37,041 nt of DNA from contig NZ_JAPNNL010000062.1 of assembly GCF_027620315.1 (NCBI RefSeq), forward strand, positions 1 through 37,041. Direction: 5' to 3'. Under the pieces are notes generated by a model. It had not been told where the DNA came from and searched no databases. It saw only the letters and a list, made by a program, of their open reading frames with translations. The translations under genes and the position numbers were made by a program. The stretch's first letter is position 1, and every line of letters begins with the position of its first letter. Of the stretch, positions 16,298 through 24,800 are shown piece by piece. This stretch comes from Nonomuraea corallina. Lineage in GTDB: Bacteria; Actinomycetota; Actinomycetes; Streptosporangiales; Streptosporangiaceae.

Positions 16298-18184
16298 CTA
16301 CTGGTCGGGTTTGAAGGTCGCGCAGAACGTCTCGAAGAAGTGGTAGTCCTTCTTCCAGCGGCTCGCCAGGTTGTGCCAGTAGATGGCGTAGCCGCGGCCG
16401 TTCTCGGTGATGAATCCCCGGTTGCGCACCCTCGTCTTGCCGGTGTTGGTGTTCCAGGTGAAGTCCCAGTCGGCGGCGGACTTCTGGTAGTCGACCGCCT
16501 TGATGTCGATCAGCTGGTAGCCGCCGAAGTTGTACCTGGCCGACTTCTCCTGCTCCTCCCAGTCCTTGACCGGGTCGTCGCCCGGCTTCCTGGCCCGGTC
16601 GACCGAGACGAACGCGTTGGAGCCGGCGCCGGGGCCGCGGAAGAAGACCTGTGAGCCCTCGCGCTTGTAGACGTCCCACCCCTTGGGGAGCCCCATGGTG
16701 AAGTCGAGCTCCTTGTCCTTGTACAGCTTCCAGCCCTTGGGCAGGGCGTCGGACTCCTTGGTGGGCGTGGGGGAGGGCGATTCGGACGGTGACTCGCTGT
16801 CCGAGGGCGACGGGCTGGGCGACGTCTCGGCGCCGCCCGAGGTCGGCTCGGCCGTCGGCTCCGTGCTCGGCTCCGTGCTCTGCCCGGCGCTCGGCTGGGT
16901 GGTCGGCTCGCTCGTGGCGGTGCTGGCCGTGGTGCGGTCGTCCGTCGGCGTGCCGTCGGGCAGGGAGCGCAGCCCGAGGTAGCCGCCCACCCCGGCGACC
17001 AGGAGCACGGCCGTGACGGCCGCGATCACCGGCAGGGCCTGGCGCTTGTCGTCGGAGCTCGCGTCCCTCGTGGACCCGTCGTCGGACGGTTCCGCAGGGG
17101 ACCGGTCGGTCGCGGGGTTGAACAGCGCGCCCGTCTCCGGCGGCGTGGACCGCCCGGACGGACTGGACGCCCCGGACGGACCGGACGGACCGGACGCCTC
17201 GGACGGGGCGGGCGACGTCTCGGGACGCGGCGCGGGCTCCGGCGCGGGCCGCGGGGCCGGACGCGGCGGGGGCGCCTGCCTCAGGTCGGGGTCGGTGGGC
17301 ATGTCGTCCTCGACCGGCGCGACCCGGGGCATCTTCGCGGTGCGCACGGCCGGCGTCTCGCTCGCCTCGGCGATCACCTGCCGCAGCTGCCGCTCCGCCT
17401 CCTCGTACGTCAGCCGCTGCACCGGCTCCTTCGCCAGCAGCCCGTCGATCACCGGCGCCAGCGGCCCGGCGTGCGCGGCGGGGTCAGGCTCGTCGGTGAG
17501 TACGGCGTGCATGGTGGCCAGCGCGTTGCCGCGGTCGTGCGGCGAGCGGCCCTCCACGGCCGTGTAGAGGGTCGCGCCGAGCGACCACAGGTCGGACTCG
17601 CGCCGCGCCGGCAGCCCCTTGAGCCGCTCGGGCGCGATGAACGCGGGCGTGCCGGCCAGGCCGGTCACCGTCAGCTGCGTCTCGGTCTCCAGTGTGGCGA
17701 TGCCGAAGTCGGTCAGCACCACGCGGCCGTCGTCGGCCAGCAGCACGTTCTCCGGTTTGACGTCGCGGTGCAGCACGCCCGACTCGTGGGCGCGGTACAG
17801 CGCGTCGAGCACCGCCAGGCCGATCTCCGCCACCCGCTTCGGCGGCAGCGGCCCGTCATTCTTGATCACTGCACCCAGGGAGCGTGAGGGGACGAGTTGC
17901 ATGACGATCCAGGGCCGGCCGTCCTCTTCGATCACGTCGTGCACGACGATCACGTTCGGATGCTCGAACCTGGCCGCAGCCCTCGCCTCACGCATCGTCC
18001 GCCGGTTCAGCAACTGCACCTCGTCGCCCAGAGCGGCCGCGTATCTGACCTCCTTGACCGCGACGGTGCGGTCGAGGAGTTCGTCATGGGCTCGCCAGAC
18101 GATGCCCATGCCACCCTTGCCGATGGGTTCCTGCAGCTGGTACCGACCGGCGATGCGGCGTCCGTCCCGCTTGCGATCCGACAT
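16298..18184 (-). CDS. membrane Ser/Thr protein kinase with outer domain, paralog 1
   Basis: A 628-residue transmembrane kinase and the first gene of the six-gene minus-strand run. The kinase domain (14-272) carries GKGGMGIVW, Lys44, HRDVKPENVLL with Asp141, DFGIAT with Asp159 and SDLWSLGATLY. A Pro/Ala/Ser-rich linker leads to a membrane helix (about 382-406), then a Thr/Ser/Pro/Glu stalk (410-480). A C-terminal domain of about 145 residues (GWKLYKDKELDFTMGLPKGW to YHFFETFCATF) matches the outer domain of the neighbouring kinase. I start at ATG 18184, with GAGG six bases upstream; a TTG at 18196 is an alternative. It is divergent from the leader peptide and chorismate mutase genes. Confidence 0.92.
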   Translation of the reverse strand: MSDRKRDGRRIAGRYQLQEPIGKGGMGIVWRAHDELLDRTVAVKEVRYAAALGDEVQLLNRRTMREARAAARFEHPNVIVVHDVIEEDGRPWIVMQLVPSRSLGAVIKNDGPLPPKRVAEIGLAVLDALYRAHESGVLHRDVKPENVLLADDGRVVLTDFGIATLETETQLTVTGLAGTPAFIAPERLKGLPARRESDLWSLGATLYTAVEGRSPHDRGNALATMHAVLTDEPDPAAHAGPLAPVIDGLLAKEPVQRLTYEEAERQLRQVIAEASETPAVRTAKMPRVAPVEDDMPTDPDLRQAPPPRPAPRPAPEPAPRPETSPAPSEASGPSGPSGASSPSGRSTPPETGALFNPATDRSPAEPSDDGSTRDASSDDKRQALPVIAAVTAVLLVAGVGGYLGLRSLPDGTPTDDRTTASTATSEPTTQPSAGQSTEPSTEPTAEPTSGGAETSPSPSPSDSESPSESPSPTPTKESDALPKGWKLYKDKELDFTMGLPKGWDVYKREGSQVFFRGPGAGSNAFVSVDRARKPGDDPVKDWEEQEKSARYNFGGYQLIDIKAVDYQKSAADWDFTWNTNTGKTRVRNRGFITENGRGYAIYWHNLASRWKKDYHFFETFCATFKPDQ

Positions 18185-18307
18185 CAACGGCCTCAAACCC
18201 TCCCTCTAGGCCAAGAAATACTCCCATAGCGACGGATCAACGGCGACTCGCCGCAAGGACAGTCCGCTATTCGAGAAGCCCGTCCCACTGGTTGGAGTGA
18301 AACGCGG

Positions 18308-18313
18308 TAAAGT
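18308..18313 (+). promoter_or_regulatory. -10 element of a leaderless start (leader peptide)
   Basis: TAAAGT is followed by exactly six bases and then the leader-peptide ATG at 18320. This TANNNT-N6-ATG layout is the known mark of leaderless transcripts in actinobacteria, with transcription starting at the A of ATG. No clear -35 is seen. Confidence 0.6.
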
Positions 18314-18319
18314 GTGAGC

Positions 18320-18376
18320 ATGACTTGTCGCTACGCGTTTATCCAGCCGGCTCCGGGCGAGCCGGTCGTCAGCTAG
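18320..18376 (+). CDS. 18-residue leader peptide before chorismate mutase
   Basis: A short reading frame coding MTCRYAFIQPAPGEPVVS, then TAG. It precedes a strong terminator hairpin and the chorismate-mutase gene, and it contains one Tyr (18332-18334) and one Phe (18338-18340) codon close together. Chorismate mutase opens the Phe/Tyr branch, so these codons suit a ribosome-stalling attenuator, although only one codon of each is modest compared with classical leaders. The frame's Pro-Ala-Pro-Gly-Glu-Pro codons also form a 7-bp hairpin (18347-18365). It lies in the same frame as the chorismate-mutase gene and no stop other than its TAG separates the two. Whether it is translated is untested. 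Confidence 0.65.
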   Translation: MTCRYAFIQPAPGEPVVS

Positions 18377-18461
18377 CGACCACCTGGAGCCGGCCACCAA
18401 GGCAGAGACGCCTCGTCTCTGCCTTTCGTGTTTTTCCTGCCGGCTCCCGGCGAGCCGGCCG
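18338..18461 (+). repeat. duplicated 31-bp hairpin segment flanking the terminator
   Basis: The segments 18338-18368 and 18431-18461 match at 27 of 31 bases, 93 bases apart and in the same reading frame. Each contains the stem CCGGCTC / GAGCCGG with a 5-base loop (18347-18365 and 18440-18458). A third partial copy, GGAGCCGG at 18386-18393, could pair with CCGGCTCC at 18347-18354. Several alternative folds are therefore possible around the terminator. Confidence 0.8.
18399..18436 (+). terminator. rho-independent terminator (attenuator) before chorismate mutase
   Basis: A 10-bp perfect stem (GGCAGAGACG / CGTCTCTGCC) with a three-base loop, extendable by two A-T pairs, is followed by TTTCGTGTTTTT. 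It is the only textbook terminator with a T-run that I found in this window. It lies after the leader-peptide stop and 40 bases before the chorismate-mutase start, so it is placed to control that gene. Confidence 0.88.
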
Positions 18462-18475
18462 AGTGGGGAGCCGAG

Positions 18476-19294
18476 ATGTCATCGACCTTGGAACGCCAGG
18501 TGGTCCCGCTGGGCGGTCACCGCCTGGGCGAAGGGCCCGCCGTGGTGATCAGCGACCGGGTCAGCCTGCGCGAGCCCGGCGCGGTCCTGCCCGCCGCCGT
18601 CACGCTCGCCGAGCCCGCGAGCGCCGACGACCTGCCCGCCATCGCCGCCCGTGCCCGGGGGGTGATCGTCGGCGGCGCGTGGACCAGGGACATCCCGCTG
18701 GTGCGCGCGGTGGCGGGGCTGGGACTGCCGGTGGTGGTGGAACGCCGCCGCTCCGCCACCCTGGAGGAGTGGCTGGGCGTGGCCGACTACTGCGCGGCCG
18801 AGTCGGGCGCCCCGGTGATCCTCTGTGAGCACGCCGACCTGGGGCTGCTGCGGGAGGCGCGGGCGGTGTCCGGCCGTCCGGCGCTGGCCGACGTGAGCGC
18901 GGACCCCGGCCTGTCCGCGGCCGCCGTCGCCGCCGGCGCGGACGGCCTGATCGTGGCCCCGGCCGGTCGCGACCAGGCGGAGGAGGCCGTCACCCTCGTC
19001 GGCGCGCTGCTGCGCCCCGAGGCCCCGGCCACGCTGGCCGAGTGCCGCGAGGCGATCGACCGGGTGGACGCCGCCCTGGCCACCCTCCTGGAGCGCCGCG
19101 TGGCCCTGGCGGGCCGGGTCCAGCGGCTCAAGCCGGTCGGCGGCTTCGCGGGCCGTGACCCGGCCCGCGAGCGCGCCCTGGTGGCCCGCATGGCCGAACG
19201 CGCCCCCGCCCTGGGCGAGGCCGGACTGGCGCCGGTGATGAACGCGGTCATCGAGGCGGGCCTGCGCCTGGCCGAGGAGAACACGCCGGGCTGA
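18476..19294 (+). CDS. degenerate DAHP-synthase-like domain fused to AroQ chorismate mutase
   Basis: A 272-residue protein in two parts. Residues 20-165 resemble the C-terminal half of the AroF/KdsA-type DAHP synthase barrel: RRSATLEEWLGVADYC, then VILCEHA, and AAVAAGADGLIV. The N-terminal PEP-binding part is missing. CERG has become CEHA and the metal-site VDPSHA has become ADVSAD, so DAHP synthase activity is unlikely. Residues 186-268 are an AroQ-type chorismate mutase (CREAIDRVDAALATLLERR, Lys219, RDPARERAL with Asp228, Arg231, Glu232), which turns chorismate into prephenate. The ATG at 18476 has GGGGAG six bases upstream. A leader peptide and terminator precede it. Confidence 0.85.
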   Translation: MSSTLERQVVPLGGHRLGEGPAVVISDRVSLREPGAVLPAAVTLAEPASADDLPAIAARARGVIVGGAWTRDIPLVRAVAGLGLPVVVERRRSATLEEWLGVADYCAAESGAPVILCEHADLGLLREARAVSGRPALADVSADPGLSAAAVAAGADGLIVAPAGRDQAEEAVTLVGALLRPEAPATLAECREAIDRVDAALATLLERRVALAGRVQRLKPVGGFAGRDPARERALVARMAERAPALGEAGLAPVMNAVIEAGLRLAEENTPG

Positions 19295-19383
19295 GCCCGT
19301 GCGGAGCGCCGCGTTTCAGGCGCGGCCGGTCGTCGCGTTGACGATCGCCGCGGTGGATAGAATGCCGGGGAACGCCTGGCCTT

Positions 19384-19420
19384 CCCGGCGCGGAGTCACG
19401 TCCGCCGGGGAGGCTTTTCT
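19384..19420 (+). terminator. bulged hairpin with short T-run
   Basis: CCCGG and CGGA pair with TCCG and CCGGG (9 bp, two-base bulge) and are followed by GAGGCTTTTCT. It may end the chorismate-mutase transcript or belong to the leader of the aldo/keto reductase gene. A TTGACG / TAGAAT pair upstream (19338 and 19358) has a 14-base spacer, too short to call a promoter. Confidence 0.45.
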
Positions 19421-19456
19421 CATGCCCGGGAAACCTTCGAGGACGTGAGGACCGCC

Positions 19457-20347
19457 ATGACCACGCAGACGCACGCCGGCACCTGGCAGCTCGGCGACCT
19501 GACCGTCAACCGCATCGGACTCGGCGCGATGCGCCTGACCGGCAGCGCCCCCTTCGGCCTCGGCACGCCCGCCGACCGGGACCGGTCGATCGCCGTGCTG
19601 CGCCGCGCGGCCGACCTCGGCGTCAACCACATCGACACCGCCGCGTTCTACTTCTCGCCGACCCTGTCCGCCAACGAGCTGATCAACCGCGCCCTGGCCC
19701 CCTACCCGGACGACCTGGTCATCGCCACCAAGGTCTGGGCGGGCAGGGACCCCTCGGGCGAGTGGGTGTGGGCCACGCCCCCGCAGCTGCGCGGCCAGGT
19801 CGAGGAGAACCTGCGCCAGCTGGGCCGCGACCACCTGGACGTGGTGAACCTCCGCATCCCCCGGAGCGCCAGGACGGCTTCCATCGCCGAGCATTTCGGC
19901 GCGCTGGCCGACCTGCGCGAGGCCGGGCTGGTCCGCCATCTGGGGCTGTCCAACGCCACGCCGGCGCACCTGGCCGAGGCGCAGGCCATCGCGCCGGTGG
20001 TCTGCGTGCAGAACGCCTACGCCGTCGGGGCGTCCTCCGGCGAGCAGGAGTTCCTGCGGGCCTGCGGCGAGCAGGGCATCGCGTACGTGCCGTTCTTCGC
20101 GATCGCCGGCGCCGGGCGCGAGCGCGGCGCGGTCGCCGCCGAGCAGGAGTCCGTGCTGGCCGTGGCGCGCGCCCACGGCGCGACGCCCGCGCAGGTCCGG
20201 CTGGCCTGGACGCTCCGGCAGGGGCCGCACGTGCTGGCCATCCCCGGCACCGGCGACCCGGACCACCTGGCCGAGAACGTGGCCGCGGGGCGGCTGAGGC
20301 TCTCCGACGAGGACCTGGCCCGGCTCAGCCTCACTCCGCGGGATTGA
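19457..20347 (+). CDS. aldo/keto reductase family protein
   Basis: A 296-residue TIM-barrel oxidoreductase of the aldo/keto reductase superfamily, probably NADPH-dependent. The N-terminal NRIGLGAMRLTG, catalytic Asp60 (NHIDTA), Tyr65 (AFYFS) and Lys92 (IATKVW) are present. HLGLSNATPAHL and AIPGTGDPDHLAEN are the usual SN and cofactor-phosphate segments. The fourth tetrad member, His, is replaced in LDVVNLRIPRSA by Arg133 or a neighbour. The substrate is unknown. I start at ATG 19457 rather than the in-frame GTG at 19445. Its 3' end overlaps that of the convergent permease gene by 17 bp. Confidence 0.9.
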   Translation: MTTQTHAGTWQLGDLTVNRIGLGAMRLTGSAPFGLGTPADRDRSIAVLRRAADLGVNHIDTAAFYFSPTLSANELINRALAPYPDDLVIATKVWAGRDPSGEWVWATPPQLRGQVEENLRQLGRDHLDVVNLRIPRSARTASIAEHFGALADLREAGLVRHLGLSNATPAHLAEAQAIAPVVCVQNAYAVGASSGEQEFLRACGEQGIAYVPFFAIAGAGRERGAVAAEQESVLAVARAHGATPAQVRLAWTLRQGPHVLAIPGTGDPDHLAENVAAGRLRLSDEDLARLSLTPRD

Positions 20348-21722
20348 CCGCCGGGGAGCCCGCCTGGTCGGCCAGGGCCGCCAGGCGCTTCCTGCGCACG
20401 CCGAGCAGGAACCAGCCCGCGGCGATGGCGGCGGCGACGATCGGCAGCAGGTAGAAGGCGACCCGCTGGTCCTCGTCGGCGAACGGCATCAGGCCCACCA
20501 CCAGGGCGAGGAAGGCCAGGGTGAGCCAGTTGGTGTAGGGCGTGCCGGGCATCGGGAAGGCGGAGCGGTGCCCGGTGCGGCGCAGGCGGAGCTGGCAGTA
20601 GACCAGGGTGCCCCAGGTGGTGACCACGCCCAGGGAGGCGCACGCGGTGGCGATGTTGAACGCGCGTTCGGGCAGGAAGTAGAACAGGGCGACGCCGGCC
20701 AGGAACATCGACGCCGTGAACAGCACGCCGCCGATCGGGATGCGGCGGCGGCTGAGCGCGGCGGTGAAGCCGGGGGCCTCGCCCTTGAGTCCCATCGACC
20801 GGACGATGCGGCCGGTGGCGTACAGGCCGGAGTTGCACGACGAGAGCGCCGCGGTGATCACGATGAGGTTCATGGCGTCGGCCGCCCACGGCACGCCCAG
20901 ACCGGCGAACACGGTGACGAACGGGGAGGTGCCGGCCTCGTACGAGGTCCACGGCAGGACCATCGCCAGCAGCAGCACCGAGCCCACGTAGAACAGCGCG
21001 ATCCGCCACACCACGCCGTTGACCGCCTTCGGCATCACCTTGTCCGGCCGGGCCGTCTCGCCCGCGGCGATGCCCACCAGCTCGATGGAGGCGTACGCGA
21101 ACACCACCGACTGCAGGCTCATCAGCACCATCGGGAACCCGGCAGGGAAGAACCCGCCGTGGGAGACGAGGTTCGCCGGCGCGGCCTGCCCGACGGAGAA
21201 CACCACCAGCCCCAGCCCGACCACCAGGAACGTGACGATGGCCAGCACCTTCAGCAGCGCGAACCAGAACTCCAGCTCGCCGAAGAGCTTCACCGAGAGC
21301 ATGTTCACCACCAGCACGAAGCCCAGCGCGAGCAGCGCCGTCAGCCACTGCGGGAACCCCGGGGCCCAGTAGTGGACGTAGGCGGCGATCGCCGTCAGTT
21401 CGGCGATGCCGGTGAACGCCCAGTTGAGCCAGTACATCCAGCCGCTGGCGAAGGCGGCCCACGGCCCGATGAACTCGCCCGCGTACACCACGAAGGAGCC
21501 CGACGCCGGCCGGTAGAGCGCCAGCTCGCCCAGCGCCCGCATGACGAAGAACGCCGCCACGCCCGCCGCCGCGAACGACAGCACCAGCGCGGGACCCGCG
21601 GCGGCCAGCCGCCCACCGGCGCCGAGGAACAGGCCCACGCCGATCGCGCCGCCGATGGCGATCATCTGCACCTGGCGGTTCCCCAGCGCGGGCCGGTACC
21701 CCTCGTCCGACTCCATGTGCAC
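20331..21722 (-). CDS. APC-family amino-acid permease
   Basis: A 463-residue transporter with about 12 membrane helices. The signature of the amino-acid permease (AAT/GABA permease-like) branch is present: GNRQVQMIAIGGAIGVGLFLGAG in helix 1, SGSFVVYAGEFIGPWAAFASGW, the SIELVGIAAGETARP segment and LSSCNSGLYATGRIVRSM. It probably imports an amino acid by proton symport; the substrate cannot be read from sequence. Start: GTG 21722 has GGAG seven bases upstream; ATG 21716, six bases later, is nearly as likely. A perfect palindrome lies in its leader just before the start. The gene is divergent from dnaE. Confidence 0.9.
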   Translation of the reverse strand: MHMESDEGYRPALGNRQVQMIAIGGAIGVGLFLGAGGRLAAAGPALVLSFAAAGVAAFFVMRALGELALYRPASGSFVVYAGEFIGPWAAFASGWMYWLNWAFTGIAELTAIAAYVHYWAPGFPQWLTALLALGFVLVVNMLSVKLFGELEFWFALLKVLAIVTFLVVGLGLVVFSVGQAAPANLVSHGGFFPAGFPMVLMSLQSVVFAYASIELVGIAAGETARPDKVMPKAVNGVVWRIALFYVGSVLLLAMVLPWTSYEAGTSPFVTVFAGLGVPWAADAMNLIVITAALSSCNSGLYATGRIVRSMGLKGEAPGFTAALSRRRIPIGGVLFTASMFLAGVALFYFLPERAFNIATACASLGVVTTWGTLVYCQLRLRRTGHRSAFPMPGTPYTNWLTLAFLALVVGLMPFADEDQRVAFYLLPIVAAAIAAGWFLLGVRRKRLAALADQAGSPAVNPAE

Positions 21723-21735
21723 GACGTGTCTCCTT

Positions 21736-21752
21736 AGTGACGTTCCGTCACT
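21736..21752. promoter_or_regulatory. palindromic operator upstream of the permease
   Basis: AGTGACG-TTC-CGTCACT is a perfect 7+7 inverted repeat, with matching outer bases at two of the next three positions. It lies 14 bp before the permease start and immediately downstream of TTATCT (21762-21757 on the minus strand), a possible -10. Its size and symmetry fit a dimeric repressor such as a TetR or GntR type. No such regulator gene is in the window. Confidence 0.65.
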
Positions 21753-21832
21753 GAGAAGATAACCGCGCCGGACGCGGAAGGGACTCCGGCACGCCGCTGC
21801 CGTACGACGCCCGGAGTGTCGGCGCGGACCAC

Positions 21833-21838
21833 TAGAGT
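21833..21838 (+). promoter_or_regulatory. possible -10 element of dnaE
   Basis: TAGAGT lies 41 bases before the dnaE ATG, giving a leader of about 35 bases that includes GGGAGG. No convincing -35 is visible, so the call rests on the hexamer and its position. Confidence 0.4.
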
Positions 21839-21879
21839 CGAACCGCACACCACACGTTCAGACCGGGAGGCGCCGCTCC

Positions 21880-24800
21880 ATGTCGTCCAGCGACTCGTTC
21901 GTCCATCTGCACGTGCACACCGAATACTCCATGCTCGACGGCGCCGCGCGGCTGAAGCAGATGTTCAAACAGGTCGGCGAGCTGGGCATGCCGGCGATCG
22001 CGATCACCGACCACGGCAACATGCACGGCGCCTACGACTTCTACCGGCAGGCGACCGGAGCGGGCGTCAAGCCGATCATCGGCATCGAGGCGTACGTCGC
22101 GCCCGCCTCCCGCTTCAACAAGAAGCCCGTGCTGTGGGGCGAGCCGCACCAGAAGAAGGACGACGTCTCCGCGGGCGGCTACTACACCCACATGACGATC
22201 TGGGCGCGCGACAGGACCGGCCTGCACAACCTGATGCGGCTGTCCTCGCGCGCCTACACCGAGGGCTTCGTGCGCAAGTGGGCGCGGATGGACGCCGACA
22301 TCCTCGCCGAGCACGCCGACGGGCTGATGGCCACCACCGGCTGCCCCTCCGGCGAGGTGCAGACCAGGCTCAGGCTCGGCCAGTACGACGAGGCGCTCAA
22401 GGCCGCGGCCCGCTACCAGGAGATCTTCGGCAAGGACAACTTCTTCCTGGAGATCATGGACCACGGCCTCGACATCGAGCGCCGCGTCCGCGACGGGCTG
22501 ACCCGCATCAGCAAGGAGCTGGGCATCCCGCCGCTGGTCACCAACGACTCCCACTACACCTACGAGTCCGACGCCGCCTCCCACGACGCCCTGCTGTGCA
22601 TCCAGACCGGCAAGCAGCTGTCCGACCCCGACCGGTTCCGGTTCGACGGCAGCGGCTACTACATCAAGACCGCCGACGAGATGCGCGCCGTCGACTCCTC
22701 CGACCTGTGGGCCGAGGGCTGCCGCAACACGCTGCTGGTGGCCGAGAAGGTCGACCCGACCGGGTTCTTCGAGCACCGGAACCTCATGCCGACCTTCCCC
22801 GTGCCCGACGGCCTGACCGAGGAGGAGTTCTTCCGCCAGGAGGTCTGGAAAGGGCTTGAGCGCCGCTTCCCCGAGGGCGTCGACGAGGAGCACCGCGCCT
22901 GGGCGGAGAACGAGCTGCGGGTCATCATCCAGATGGGCTTCCCGAGCTACTTCCTCGTGGTCGCCGACTTCATCATGTGGGCGAAGAACAACGGCATCCG
23001 CGTCGGCCCCGGCCGGGGCTCGGCGGCCGGCTCGCTGGTGGCGTACGCGCTGGGCATCACCGACCTCGACCCGATCCCGCACGGCCTGATCTTCGAGCGC
23101 TTCCTCAACCCCGAGCGCGTGTCCATGCCCGACGTCGACATCGACTTCGACGAGCGCAGGCGCGGCGACGTGATCCGCTACGTCACCGAGAAGTGGGGCG
23201 CCGACAAGGTCGCGATGATCGCCACGTTCGGCACCATCAAGGCCAAGGCCGCCATCAAGGACGCCGGCCGCGTCCTGGGCTACCCGTACGCGCTCGGCGA
23301 CAAGGTCTCCAAGGCGTTCCCGCCCGCCGTGATGGGCAAGGACATCCCGCTGGCGGGCATCTTCGACCCCGACCACCCCCGCTACGCCGAGGCGGGCGAG
23401 CTGCGCCGGCTCTACGAGGAGGACGTCGACGTCAAGGCGACGATCGACCTCGGCAAGGGACTGGAGGGCCTGATCCGGCAGACCGGCGTGCACGCCGCCG
23501 GGGTGATCATGTCCGCCGAGGTGCTGACCGACCACATCCCGATCATGCGCCGCGACTCCGACGGCGCGATCATCACGCAGTTCGACTACCCGACCTGCGA
23601 GACGCTCGGCCTGCTGAAGATGGACTTCCTGGGCCTGCGCAACCTCACGATCATCGACGACTGCCTGAAGATGATCGAGGCGACCACCGGCGAGCAGATC
23701 GACCTGCTGGAGCTGCCGCTCGACAACCGCAGGGCCTACGAGCTGCTGGCCCGCGGCGACACGCTGGGCATCTTCCAGCTCGACGGCGGCGGCATGCGCT
23801 CGCTGCTGCGGCTCATGCGCCCCGACAACTTCGAGGACATCTCCGCCGCCCTCGCCCTCTACCGCCCCGGCCCGATGGGCGCCAACTCCCACACCAACTA
23901 CGCCCTGCGCAAGAACGGCCAGCAGGAGATCACCCCGATCCACCCGGAGCTGGAGGAGCCGCTCAAGGAGATCCTGTCCACGACCCACGGCCTGATCGTC
24001 TATCAGGAGCAGGTCATGGCCATCGCCCAGAAGGTCGCCAACTACTCGCTGGGCGGCGCCGACCTGCTGCGGCGGGCGATGGGCAAGAAGAAGAAGTCCG
24101 AGCTCGACAAGCAGTTCGTGACCTTCGAGCAGGGCATGAAGGACAACGGGTTCTCCGCCGCGGCCATCAAGGCGCTGTGGGACATCCTGCTGCCGTTCTC
24201 CGACTATGCCTTCAACAAGGCCCACACGGCCGGCTACGGCCTGGTGTCCTACTGGACGGCCTACCTCAAGGCCAACTATCCGGCCGCCTACATGGCCGCG
24301 CTGCTGTCCTCGGTCAAGGACGACAAGGACAAGTCGGCCCTCTACCTCAACGAGTGCCGCCGGATGGGCATCAAGGTGTTCCCTCCGGACGTCAACGACT
24401 CCGACTTCGACTTCACCCCGCGCGGCACCGACATCCGCTTCGGCCTGTCGGCCATCCGCAACGTGGGCGCCAACGTCGTCGACGGCATCATCAACGCGCG
24501 CAAGGAGAAGGGCCGCTTCGCCGACTTCAAGGACTTCCTGCGCAAGGTGCCCGCGCTCGTCTGCAACAAGCGCGTCATCGAGTCGCTGATCAAGGCGGGC
24601 GCGTTCGACTCGCTCGGCCACGTCCGCAAGGGCCTGGTCATGGTGCACGAGCAGGCCGTCGACGCGATCATCGACATCAAGAAGAACGAGGCCATCGGCC
24701 AGGACTCGCTGTTCGGCGCGATCGAGGGCGGCGAGGACCAGACCTTCGACGTGCAGATCCCGGTGGGCGAGTGGGACAAGACCACCCTGCTGCAGTTCGA

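Noticed and set aside
18428..18475. GTG at 18428 as the chorismate-mutase start
   Set aside because: It lies within the T-run of the terminator and has no ribosome site; the ATG at 18476 has GGGGAG in good position. The extra codons repeat the leader segment.
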